Source: Loripinus fragilis (lineage: Eukaryota > Mollusca > Bivalvia > Lucinida > Lucinidae). From it: DNA of 64,000 nt. Each line of letters opens with the position of its first letter. Position 1 is the first letter of the stretch. Shown here piece by piece: positions 23,990 to 35,100 of the stretch. The translations under genes were made by a program, and so were the position numbers. Where the stretch lies: contig OZ026522.1 of NCBI GenBank assembly GCA_964019695.1, forward strand, positions 77,469,601 through 77,533,600, given 5' to 3'. The notes under the pieces are model-generated. The model worked only from the letters and a program-made list of their open reading frames with translations. It ran no database searches and was not told the origin of the DNA.

Positions 23990-26125
23990 TCAACCATAAA
24001 TGACATTTTATTAAAATTCCATTCATTAATAAAGGTACGGAGTTCATTGATTTACATGGTATCTTTAAGGATATTTAGTGAATTCATCTATTCCAAATTA
24101 CTTTAATAATCCCGAAACTCCTATCATTTGTTATAAATAGAACAAACCAATTAGGTCTACTATATTTAACTTTAATAAAATGGTAACTGATATATCGCCA
24201 AAGAATCAAATACTCCTGATTCCTGAGATTGTCAATATTCTAATCATGTATATCCCTCTGAAGGGCATGTGATTACATGTAATCTAAATGTCATTCCTGA
24301 CGCTAGAGTTCGCAATATTATTTTTAAAGGTCCTAAATATTGATTTCCATCTAATATTGATTTCCCTATTGTCGTAGAGAGATCGCTGCTTCTTAAAATG
24401 ACTTTAGTAATCGTTGGTGCAAAAGGGAAAATGTTGAACCTAGTGCCTTGAAGGAATGGAAGATTAAATTTTTCAAAATTATTGATATTCGTATTTCATT
24501 TTACTCTCGTAATACACATCTTTTACCCCCTAAACCTAAATCTGCTTTTCTTCATCTTAAGCGAGGTGTCCAGGATTTTTTATTTGAACTATGTGTTGGT
24601 TCCAGCAGATAAAGCTGCTAACAATGTTGTAGTTGTTTGACGTTTTTGCTATTATATTAATATGCTTAAGCGTGAGCTTGTTGACACTAATGCCAATAAA
24701 TTGCAGCCTTCTTTGAGTGAGAGGGTGATTGTCGATGGGCATGGTTGTCATACAGCCCTTCAAAGCTAAAGAAAGTCAAGACAAAGTCCCTACTTTGTAC
24801 TGGTTACCTAAACTCCGTAAAAAACCCCTATAAAGCAAGATTCATTGCTAATTCTAGTTTTTATACGACAACAAAACTTGAATAAATTGCTAACCTCGTG
24901 TCTTACATCTGTTAAAAACATGTTATCAAGTACTGTGAAAGAGTATATGAGAGATCCGGTAAAACGTATTTTGGTCTATTAAAAATTCAGGTGATATTTT
25001 AGATAAATTTAAAGCTAGAGATTTAAATGCGACCAGTTTGTCTACTTATGATTTTTCTACTCATTACACTACTTTACCTCACAATTTGATTAAAGATAAA
25101 CTTATTGATCTTATTGAAAGAACCTTCCAGAGAGAAGGGTCCCCTTACCTTGCATGTAATGACAGAAATGCATTTTTTACTTTGGAAAACCCTAAAAAAT
25201 ATCATGCATGGTCATGTCAAAATGTATGTGATGCGCTGACCTTTTTGTTGGACAACATTTTTATTCGATTTGGCACCAAGCTGTATAGACAATAGTTGGG
25301 TTTCCTATGGGCACTAATTGTGCTCCCTTGGTTGCCTACTTATTCCTGTTTTGTTATGAGAGAGACTTTATGATGTTTCTTTCTGATGATAAGCAGGCTG
25401 ATGTTATTGATGCGTTTAACACTACATCCAGATGTTTGGACGATATTTTAAACATTAATAATGTTTATTTTGACAATATGGTAAGTCAAATATACCCTTT
25501 AGAGCTCCAACTTAATAAAGCTAAATACCTCTGATACCGAAGCCGTATTTTTAGACTTGCATTTGTCAATTTCTAATGATATTGTTTCCAACAAAATTTA
25601 TGATAAACGTGATGACTTTGATTTTGAAATGTCAATTTTCCATTTATAGATGGTGATGTTCCTCGCTCTACATCCTATGGAGTCTATATCTCTCAGCTCA
25701 TTCGTTTTGCTAGAGCATCGAGCTATGTGACTTACTTCAACACTCACCATAAATTGTTAACTCAGAAACAAGCTTTCTGTATCATAAACTTCGCAAAACG
25801 TTTTTTAAATTTTATAGATGATACTATGATTTGATATGTAAATTCCAAGTTGGACTTAAATCTCTCTTGACCCAAGGACTTTCTGAACCTGAATTCTATG
25901 GTGACTTGGTGTATAAAATGAAGAAGATTGTCATGATTGTTGGCTCTAATAAATTTTCAGCGCAGTTCATTAAAATAATTTCCCATTATAAAAAGATTGG
26001 CTATAACATTAATGTATTGCAACAGACTGCATGCTTGGTGGTCAACCCAAACACGGTTGGCAACTTTGCTTTCCTCTTTAATTCCTCACGCCGGTGGGTT
26101 GGACTTCAGACTCTATGACGGTTCC
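23990..26125 (+). pseudogene. Decayed Penelope-like retrotransposon reverse transcriptase
   Basis: Successive frames joined by frameshifts and stops read, in order: GHVITCNLNVIPDARVRNII (24268), YVLVPADKAANNVVVV (24588), YDFSTHYTTLPHNLIKDKLI (25045), VGFPMGTNCAPLVAYLFLFC (25297), RCLDDILNINNVYFDNMVSQ (25431), FSAQFIKIISHYKKIGYNIN (25957) and NPNTVGNFAFLFN. PMGTNCAP is RT motif B. LDD with a preceding Cys is motif C, where YLDD is expected. I assign it to Penelope-like elements from memory of similar bivalve proteins. No GIY-YIG endonuclease was recognised downstream. It carries multiple frameshifts, an in-frame TAG at 25293 and a mutated active-site Tyr. Confidence 0.7.
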
Positions 26126-26984
26126 GAATTAAAGACATATCTATTGATGATATGATAGGGGCCTGATGCTTTGGCTGTTTGTCGGGCCCACCGGGGTTCA
26201 CCTGTTGGATTTTTTTTGCTCCGGTATTCAGTTTTATTTACTGTTGGGTCCTTATCTTTGCTTTATCTCCTTGTTATATCTTGATTTATATGTTATAGGA
26301 GATGATACATTGATAAGTTAGGGGTCTTTCATGCAAACCAAATATCTATGTGTCTTGATCCACGTCTGAATTAAGGATGAGGTTGGCACGCCGTAAAACC
26401 GGTTTAAATCCTCCCGTTTAATATTTTAATGACCGTTCCAAGGCGGTACTTCTTTTGTGGATCTTTAATGTTTTTTCTGTCTTGCGTTTGCTATGCCGTT
26501 GTGCGCGTCTGTTTATATGTGCCCTGTGGTCACCTGCTGGGAAAGGGCTGACCTCTTGGCTCTCGTTGTAGTGTCTAACTGTGAGTTTTCACTTTCCCAT
26601 TGGTATCCTACTTGATTGTATCGATTCCTGATCTTTGCACCCTTACATACTTTCATTAAGCTACCACATGGCTTTAATAGCTCTGTTTCTCTCTCTATTT
26701 TGAATGATTGCTTAAGACAGGTTTCACTGTACATTAGTAGCTCCGCTTACTTCCAGATGTTAGTTTTCGATAGTTAAAAAAAAAGTTTGGTGAAATTTTC
26801 TGACTGCCATGAATTGGCCGTCGCGAAACCTTCACGAAAACAAAACCCTTGCGATAATTGTTAAATTTACATACCGTTGAAATCTTCGTGGTCTTGATCA
26901 AATAGATTGTATACTGGCTATGTGCTTATCATAGAAGGCAAGCGGGCCCATATTTGCCTATGTAGACTAGTCATAGCCACTTTC

Positions 26985-27310
26985 GATTCTCTTTTGGGCA
27001 ATATATTTATTAGATTTGGCTAGACATATTGTTGGTATTCTAGTGAATACTAATTGTGCTCCTCTTGTTGCAGATACGTTTATGTTTTGTCTCGGAGTAT
27101 GATAGAGTTTTCATGTTGTCTCTTGTTTATTGAAGCGTTCTACACAGTAAGCATATAAAATCGGGCCACTAGCGGCCCATCAGCGAAACGCTATTCGAAC
27201 TTTGCGCTTCGCTGGTGGGCCGATAGTGGCCCGAGGAGGGTAGATGATTGACTGAATATTTATAATCCTTATTTTGAGCAAATGGTAAGTCATGATTCTC
27301 TTTTACAATT
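26985..27310 (+). pseudogene. Second, MITE-split RT fragment of the same family
   Basis: Broken frames read LLGNIFIRFG and NTNCAPLVADTFMFC (26995-27100). After the inserted hairpin at 27158-27236, the frame IYNPYFEQMVSHDSLLQLHW (27259-27318) follows. These parallel LLDNIFIRFG, TNCAPLVAYLFLFC and NNVYFDNMVSQIY in the upstream copy. It is a diverged second copy or relative, interrupted by a short foldback. Confidence 0.55.
27158..27236. repeat. Isolated cruciform core (GCGAAACGC type)
   Basis: TCGGGCCACTAGCGGCCCAT, then CAGCGAAACGCTATTCGAAC, and its mirror. This is the same core as in the 'GGATCCAGA' family without its arms. It splits the RT fragment at 26985. Confidence 0.65.
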
Positions 27311-27531
27311 GCATTGGCCAGTTCAAATAGTCATAAAATGAAAGAGCATTAGAAGAGCAGGTGCTGTCTCCCCAGAGCCATAGTAAAATTCACTTACACA
27401 CATTATCAGATTACTGGTATTGCGAGCAGAGAAGACACAGGCGAGTTTGTGCAAATGCACCGTCTCACCAACGCATTCGTTGCTCGCACACACAAGGTAG
27501 CTAGGAATCAGCCTCTAATCACACCAGGCCA

Positions 27532-27765
27532 TGAGGTCACACTCAACTCAGCTGAGCTCGAAACTTTATCCTGCTCATAAATGTTAAAATGCCAACAATT
27601 GTTGGCATTTTAACATTTATAAGCATGATGAATACATCTGAGAGACTTAAAGCAATAAACTTCTTTATTTGTCGACATGTTTAGTTTTTATGAGCAGTTG
27701 AAATTTCGTGCTCGGTTGGCATGGTTGAGTTAAGCATGAAAAAAGTTTTATAACCTCGAGGTCAG
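27532..27765. mobile_element. MITE family 'CAGGCCCCGAGGTTATAAAA' copy
   Basis: Same family as 35789-36020. The left end is degraded (CCAGGCCATGAGGTCACACT) and the right end TTTTATAACCTCGAGGTC is intact. In the centre, CATAAATGTTAAAATGCCAA and its inverse form a roughly 44-bp perfect palindrome (27578-27622). Confidence 0.75.
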
Positions 27766-28353
27766 ATGTTTAAAGAATGGCTTTGCACATATGCGATAAG
27801 TAAACAAATCTTATGAGCTACCGTTCCATTCTTTGGAGTGTACTTTGAAGTGATTTATGACTTGTTTGGTCGTTTTATCTATGAAGAACCATAAAGTGAC
27901 ATTTTACAAAGAAATATATGTTAAATTTCTTTCTAATTTCATCTCAAAGTTGAATATAGGCTGTACATAACGTCCCCTCGGATAAGTACCCACGTGCACT
28001 TGTAAGGAAAACGGAGTATACGGAAAAAATGAATATAATCAAAATAGGACTTTTGGAAGGGGGCTACCTAAAACCATCGAGGGGAAATGGGAAATAATAC
28101 GGATCTGTCAATGGAAGTACCTTCAATATGATAATGGAGAGGATCGTTAGATTTTAGTGCATATCGCATACATGCGCAAAGACATCTTTCAACATTCACA
28201 CACAGTTTTCAGGCGGGGCAAGAGGCTCTAAATTTGTTCGGAGCGTGCGGCGAGAAGCGAAAGATCTGACGAGACTGTGCATTTGCGCAGGCCCGTCTCA
28301 TTCGCTGTTTGCATTAGCGTTGAGCCTTAAAAAAATCAGTCGCTTTTTTTAAA

Positions 28354-28596
28354 TTGAGCCGTAACATGAGATTACCAGCAATGTTGTAAGTGCGGCCAGC
28401 AAAGCCTCAGATCAGCCTGCGCATACTCGCAGTCTGATCTGAGAGCCTTTGCAAGTCGCTTGCATATTCTATGACTGTTAAGCTACTGAGTGAACATAAT
28501 TTGGAATTTCTAAGCTTAAAGGGAGGCACAAGCTCGTCTGACTCTACACTTGTCAAAATGCCACATCCTTAGAAATCACATGTCACGTGTCAATTT
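28354..28596 (+). mobile_element. MITE family 'GAGCCGCGACATGAGATTT', copy 2
   Basis: TTGAGCCGTAACATGAGATT to AAATCACATGTCACGTGTCA, with CAGCCTGCGCATACTCGCAG in the centre and GACTCTACACTTGTCAAAAT near the right end. Confidence 0.8.
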
Positions 28597-29015
28597 ATAT
28601 TTTTACCACGTTGTTCTCTCGAAATGTCTGTTTTGCTTAACCCCTTGTGTGGATTTTCCAATAAATATTGATACATAAGTATGGGACTGCCCATTGTGTA
28701 CTTTAAGGGACCAAAGGGTCGGATTTTCTAAGACGTATATCTGTCTCTTAACAAACTGGACAGAACCTGTGGAAATGCAGCATAATGGGGTCTTCACTGT
28801 TTGCCAAATAATCGTTCAGGGGTTTCCAATACGGCATAGATTAATGGCCCCTAGCAAAAAATGTAAGTGTCAACGCAAATATATTTACCATGTTGTATTC
28901 TGTTTATACATTTTTTCTGATATAACATTTATGCCAATGCGTAAGAGACATGTGAAATAGGCCATGAACAGTGTGCACAACGTAACATTTGAGCATAAAA
29001 CGCAAACGGCTTACA

Positions 29016-29047
<32 letters not shown>

Positions 29048-29125
29048 CAAAAAAAACAACAACAAAAAAAACCAAAAAACACACCCTATTTTATTATTTA
29101 TACAAGCGTTTTGGGTTTAAAAATG

Positions 29126-29198
29126 CTCGAAGCAGGATTCGAACATACACCCCAAAGGGTCTTTAAATGCTCAACTCTACCGACTGAGCTTTGGAGCC
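29126..29198 (-). pseudogene. tRNA-Lys-like pseudogene or SINE head
   Basis: The minus strand reads GGCTCCAAAGCTCAGTCGGT, then AGAGTTGAGCATTTAAAGAC, then ATGTTCGAATCC. A- and B-boxes are intact and the loop CATTTAA would give anticodon UUU, but the anticodon, T and acceptor stems do not pair. Not a functional tRNA. Confidence 0.65.
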
Positions 29199-29575
29199 TC
29201 GTATCTTAACGGGTTGGGTCATAAATGGTTTTTGAAAATACAGAGTATGTAGTAGGCTTAATGGAATGTACCCTTATTTAATGGCATGACTGTATAATCT
29301 TACGGCTACTATTGATGGCATAATTAACCAGGTTATTACTCAATTAAGCTGGTTCATCGCACAAGGAATCAGCGAAGCCTCAGACAAGCATGCGCACGCA
29401 CAGTCTCGCCAGAGCCTTTGTCTCTTGCATACACAGAACACGGAGGAAGATAAATCAGGCTCAGATCAAAATTTGGACTGTAAGTACTAGTCCCACTAGA
29501 TAGATTGGCGTGCATGTTGAAAGACTAACTTTACACTTCATAAATGCAATTAGAACCATTTTCCCATCACCAGGA

Positions 29576-29800
29576 CTAATTCGACCTCGCCGCGACAAAA
29601 CTTGTCTTCAGGGTTTCCAGCAAAGCGAGACTCAAACCAGTCTCCTCATCTACAGAGACTAGGTAGACAATTGGATTTTCGCATAAAGCAGGTTGAGATA
29701 TAATACTTTGCAAAAAGTGAATAACAAAAGCGCTGATCATTCTGCGCGGATGCGCAGGCTGGTCTGCAACTTTGCTGTTCACAAACCCCCAAAAACAGGT
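29576..29800 (-). repeat. Dispersed repeat giving a spurious 103-codon ORF
   Basis: The minus-strand translation contains SKVADQPAHPRRMISAFVIH and VSVDEETGLSLALLETLKT. I recognise this as a dispersed repeat that is frequently mis-annotated as protein. It contains a CTGCGCGGATGCGCAGG core, related in style to the 'GAGCCGCGAC' MITE. Confidence 0.65.
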
Positions 29801-29992
29801 TTTCTCGCGCCAAAGCCCAATTATTAATATGCAATTCGGAAGTACGTAACCAAAAATCAAAAATCTCCTTTCCCTGTTATGTATCATGCTCCTACGTATT
29901 TTAAGACAAAAACCTTATAATTTCTTTCAAAACTTTTATTTATGTGAACACCTGGATTGCCGAGTTCTGCACAAAGTTGGTATTTAAGGGGA

Positions 29993-30000
29993 TATATAAA
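29993..30000 (+). promoter_or_regulatory. Possible TATA box upstream of the aquaglyceroporin
   Basis: TATATAAA lies 231 nt before the start codon, which would allow a 5' UTR of roughly 200 nt. In such AT-rich sequence this can occur by chance, and no initiator or other element supports it. Confidence 0.2.
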
Positions 30001-30230
30001 CAATCTCCGCAACGAAATGCACCAATTTAGGTTTAATTTGTCGCTGTTTTAAAACTGGGAACAAAATTGGACTTTTAGACAGAAAAATCGCCACAATCAG
30101 AAAAAAGAAGAAAGACAATACATTATACCATACAAGAAAAAGACACACAGGCACAACTAAGTGTTAATCTACGATTACTGTATTAAATATCAGTTGGTTT
30201 TTCAAAAAACGTATTTGTTAATTGGTAAAT

Positions 30231-30320
30231 ATGAAATTCCACCTTCCAGGAAGTTTGGGAATACGTAATCGGTTGGCTCGAGAGGCATTGGCAGAGTTCC
30301 TGGGAACATTCTTATTAATA
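30231..30320 (+). CDS. Glp: Aquaglyceroporin coding exon 1 (start codon, TM1)
   Basis: Residues 1-30. ATG at 30231 has A at -3, and an in-frame TAA at 30219-30221 rules out an upstream extension in the unspliced sequence. It encodes a short basic N-terminus ([15 protein letters not shown]), then LGTFLLI, the first half of TM1. Donor GTAAG at 30321, phase 0. A non-coding 5' UTR exon further upstream cannot be excluded. Confidence 0.9.
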
Positions 30321-31811
30321 GTAAGATCTCTTATATTATATTTCTTACACTTGTTTTCATTCTAAAAGAACTTGAGGCGAAGAATTCTGCTATCATAAAG
30401 GTTAATTATTTTTACAACAGTTCTACTAAACTGTAGCCGGTATTGGTCTAGTGGTCCTCCAGACCAATACAATTATGGGTGAAAGTTTAAAAATTATAAA
30501 ATCCTGACCTTTCTAAATTCAAATTTTTAAACTTGCAGGATGCCTACAAAAATGAATAAGTTCATGTTGAAAATGTTCATTGTGTTAAGATATTCTGGAA
30601 ATTCATCAGAGAAGCTATTATAATCTCCTTAATTCAGCATTTTGAGGCTGACTTTCTATGGAAAGTCAGCCTCAAAATCCTGAATTCAGGATTAATCATG
30701 AAAACGTTCACTCATGTACAATCGAATCGGGAACATAGTAGAACTGTCTCGCGCACATGACACTCCCATCAAATTTGTGGATTTTACAGCATGCGCTGCT
30801 TATTTTTAACCCTTCAAGCGCCACCTATAATTTGCAGCAGACGACAATTTCAAATTTTGCTGTTTTTTTTTTCTCAAAAGTAACAAATAAGGCATGCTTT
30901 TTCATGAGAATCGTCTGCTGGCTGGCAGACGATTCTCATGAAATATCATACCTTATCAATGTCGAAAACAAGGAAAGATGTCGCAAAATTTGTCGTCTGC
31001 TACTAAGGGTTAAAACTTCTGACAGGGTCATGGTTTCTGTTCAAAGATGAAAAATAATATTGCATATTTACAATGCATGATGCGTTGCCTATGTCTGTAG
31101 ACCAAATCTTATTGCTATTATGTCCCAAGCAAAAGAAGGGAAAGTACATGTATTATAAAAAAAATACAAAACGCAATGATTTGGCTTCAGCAGAAAGGTG
31201 CGCCCCATTTGGCACAGTGACACATATGTTTAGAAAATTGGACAATACCTGTTTACAACTGTATCCCATGTTGTTAGGCTTCAGGGCTGTTCAAAAATAT
31301 ATCATAAAATCAAGATGATTTACTAAAGTTTGCATTCCACAGGTGTAAGTTAGCGCTAAAATGGTGGCAACTGAGCTGTCATCCTTTTTGTTTAAACTTA
31401 CACTTACTTGGATACTAAAACAATTCGAGGCCAACTATTCTCCCGATATTTTACCAGTTATTCTCCAGTTCAATTATTCAATACAATCGAACAGAACAGA
31501 ACACAGTTTTTAAAGCAGTTGAAATGTTACACCAAGATTTGTGGCAAACCTGTGAAACCTGTGAAATCTATGCCATGGGTGGATCCAGAGGGGGGGGACC
31601 AGAGTCCGGACCCCTTGTAAAATCACAAAATATATGGGTCTCCTAGCAATATTGATCCGGATCTCCTTAAAATCACAAAGCTACCAAGCCAGAATTCAAT
31701 GGTGGGCCATTATCGGCACGCCAGCGAAACGCCATTTTAATGGCGTTTCGCTGGCGGGCCGACGATGACCCACTTTTAGTGGCAATTCGATCCTCTCTCC
31801 ATTCGATCAAC

Positions 31812-31868
<57 letters not shown>

Positions 31869-32027
31869 GTTGTCAGTGTTGGACCCCCTCTGACAAAACT
31901 TCTGGATCCGCGCATGTATTTATTAAAAATCATCTCACTATTTACAACTAAACTATGGAATCGGAGCAATTTCACAATGTTTTTTTTACCATAATGATTC
32001 TTCTTCTTCTTCTTCTTCTTCTTCTTA

Positions 32028-32105
<78 letters not shown>

Positions 32106-35100
32106 GAAACTTGTATTTCAATGTTTGTCTTTGTATTCAAGCACATGGAATTTGGTGGTTATCGTATTGTCGAGCAACGAACGCTCTCTAGGCAAACAAA
32201 GCGCATGCTCGTCATATTCTTGCGCTGCTCGCATTCACAAACTTGAGCCGCGATATGAGATTTCCAACGATGTGGTATGTCCGACCAGTAAAGGCTCAGA
32301 CCAGCCTACGCATACGCACAGACTGATCAGAGCATTTTCTTGTCGCTTAATTATTCTATGAGTATAAAGCTACGGACCAAACTTCATTTGAAGTTTCTAA
32401 GCTTAAAAGGAGGCTGCACAGTCTCATCTGAGTCTACACTTGTCAAAATGCCACATTGTTGGAAATCACACGTCGCGGCTCAAATTATGCTTGGACCAAA
32501 TATGACCTTTTGCATTGCTGGATAGGTCAGCATGCGTGCTTTAAGTTGCAGCTTTTTGCACACTTATGAGGCAGGTACCGAATCTCTTGTGCTGACCTAT
32601 ACATTCGCGGATCCAGAAAGTTTTGTCAGAGGGGGTCCAACTTTGACAAGTTTTTTTTGATGAGGGGAGAGAGAGGATTCAAATACCACTATACGTGGGC
32701 CATCATAGGCCCGCCAGCGAAACGCCATTTAAATGGCGTTTCGCTGGCGTGCCGATGATGGCCCAACATTGAAAGCTGGCTTGGTAGCTTTGAGATTTTT
32801 CAGGTATCTGGACCAGTAATGGTAAGAAACCCTATATTTTTGTGATTTTTCAGGGGGGGGGGGTCCGGACCCCCTGTCCCCCCCTCTGGATCCGCCCATG
32901 CTATATAAGCTATTTCATGACTTAACCATCAAAATGAACTCTGAGACCAGCGTAGACTCAGATCACCAGTCAGATCAGGCCCCTACGTTAAAAAAATATT
33001 TTCATGCTTACCTTAACTGAGCATGAAACTGAAAATGCTAAGAATCCAGCTAAAACATGTAAACATTCAGTTATGTTTATACTCAGTGGCTATTGAATGT
33101 TGAAATACCAAAGTTTATGAGTGGGATAAATATCATGCTCAATACGTTTTATAACCTCAAGGCCAAATCGCACTATGCGCCCATTCGGGAGTTAATAGCT
33201 TTTGGTTTCTCCATGCGCACGACAAAGACCGCATGAAAGTGGGTCACTATCGATCAACCACAGCAAAACGCCATTCAAATAGCGGTTCGCTGGTGGGCCG
33301 ATAGTGGCAAAAAGACCTATGGTGGCTGGGTATCTAATCTGGGTTCTTGCTGGGTACTCACTGTTGATTGTGTTGGTTTTGTCAAACACTGGTGCATACG
33401 TAACCATTTTCAGAGTCTTGGTAACGGATCGGAGGCGCAGGCCCTACTCAGTAAGGGCATTATTGGTAACTATGAGACGATATACTGGTCCTGGGGTATC
33501 GCCGTGGTACTGGGAGTTTATGCTGCTGGAGGAGTTTCAGGTAAACACTACTGTCGTGCCAACCAAAAGTGACAGTGACGAAATATTTTGTTAACAATTG
33601 TTAAGTAAAACATTTACTTGTACATTCCACTTGAGCTAACGCGAATCGAGAGATCACTTGTGTATTAATCCTATCCGCAGGATAGGATTAATACACAAGT
33701 GATCTATCGATTCTAAGTCCCTAATAACTTTGTAAACGAAACGTGTCGTCACTGTCACTCTTGGCTGGAAGAACAGTAACCATTTTTTGCTACTTTTTTT
33801 GTCCTGAAAATGTCGTCAGCTTTTTACGTCTGCTGCATATGATCAAGTGCACTTTCGACTAGATTTTTTCACGGAACGCAACAATATTAACCCTGATCAG
33901 ACTGTTCACATATCAGTATTGCTTGTATTATAGGCTACATATGAACAAAAGCAGAGGGAGCATGACTGGCGGGAAAGAGGGTAAACTGGTGCCCTGTTAT
34001 CGTCTCAATCTAGAGGAGGGAACCAGACTAGAAAGAGGGATTAACCCCAGCAGACACACAACCTTAACAACGTCGCATCGACGTCAATGTGACGTCATGA
34101 CGTAGCATTGATGTCGATACAACGTTGTTTTGACGTCATGTGCCTAATAGAAAGACACCCACAATGTATGTGGTGATCAAACCTAGCGTTAGAATCAGTA
34201 AACGCAATTTTCGTGGACAAACAACAATAAAAACAACAAGCGAGTATGACCAGGAACTATCACAATCACAAACCAACACATAGCACTGTAAGGAAGAAAC
34301 ACCAAATACAGACATCCACACGATAGCAAGAACACTAACGAAACAAAGCAACCAGCTCTCTCTTCCTCAGCGAGATGAAATGCAAAACCAAATAGGAGTT
34401 ATCAAAAGACGGTTTATTTTCATTATTTTCCATTTAATTTTGCTCAATATAATCCATAGTATTGCTATAATTGCGTGGACTTTGTTTGGTCCTCGTTTTT
34501 TGATGTAGTTCTTAGTAACCTATACGGTTTGTATTGGCGTAGCTCCCATTACGCAGTTACGCACGTGCATAATAATAATAGTAACATTCAAGGAAGGTCA
34601 CCTAATGTGGTAAGTGATTTTCCATACTACAAAGAACTGCTCATAAAGGAAAGAATTCGCTCCCTCTGTTTCCCATTTTGAAAAGGGACGCAATTGAAGA
34701 TCACTACTTGATACAGAAGTCTCCCTTAAAGTGCGTAACACTTTCAGCGTTTTGGCTACGCTATTGGTTTCTGTATGTACGGAGCGCCCACTAGTCTCAA
34801 AACAGAAACAGGTGCAGATTCTGAGCAATGGGAAAGTAATACGGGGGGTAACGCATGGGCTGTGCCGTCTTCATATAATTCCTTAACCCTTTCATCGTTT
34901 ACGATGACTTGTCGTTTGCTGATAACCTTTGCAAACAGTTTGGCCCCAGGTCAGGACTGACAGAACTGGATTAAAACCGTTTAACAGTCTGATAGTGTTC
35001 CTGAAAGACTTTTTTTTGAAAACTTTAATTTTGAAGAAAGTCAGCAGACAACAAACATGCGCGGATCTAGAAAGTTTTTTAGAGGGGGTCCTAATTTGAT

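Noticed and set aside
28603..28960. Opposed overlapping ORFs (64 and 88 codons)
   Set aside because: No recognisable motif, start context or splice support; probably open by chance within a repeat.
29576..29887. 103-codon minus-strand ORF
   Set aside because: Translation matches a dispersed repeat (SKVADQPAHPRR type), not a protein family.
31740..31994. 84-codon ORF with poly-Asn
   Set aside because: Created by the AAT microsatellite inside a TIR repeat.
33304..33594. 96-codon ORF over exon 2
   Set aside because: Frame differs from the aquaglyceroporin frame; it runs from intron 1 through the donor into the MITE.
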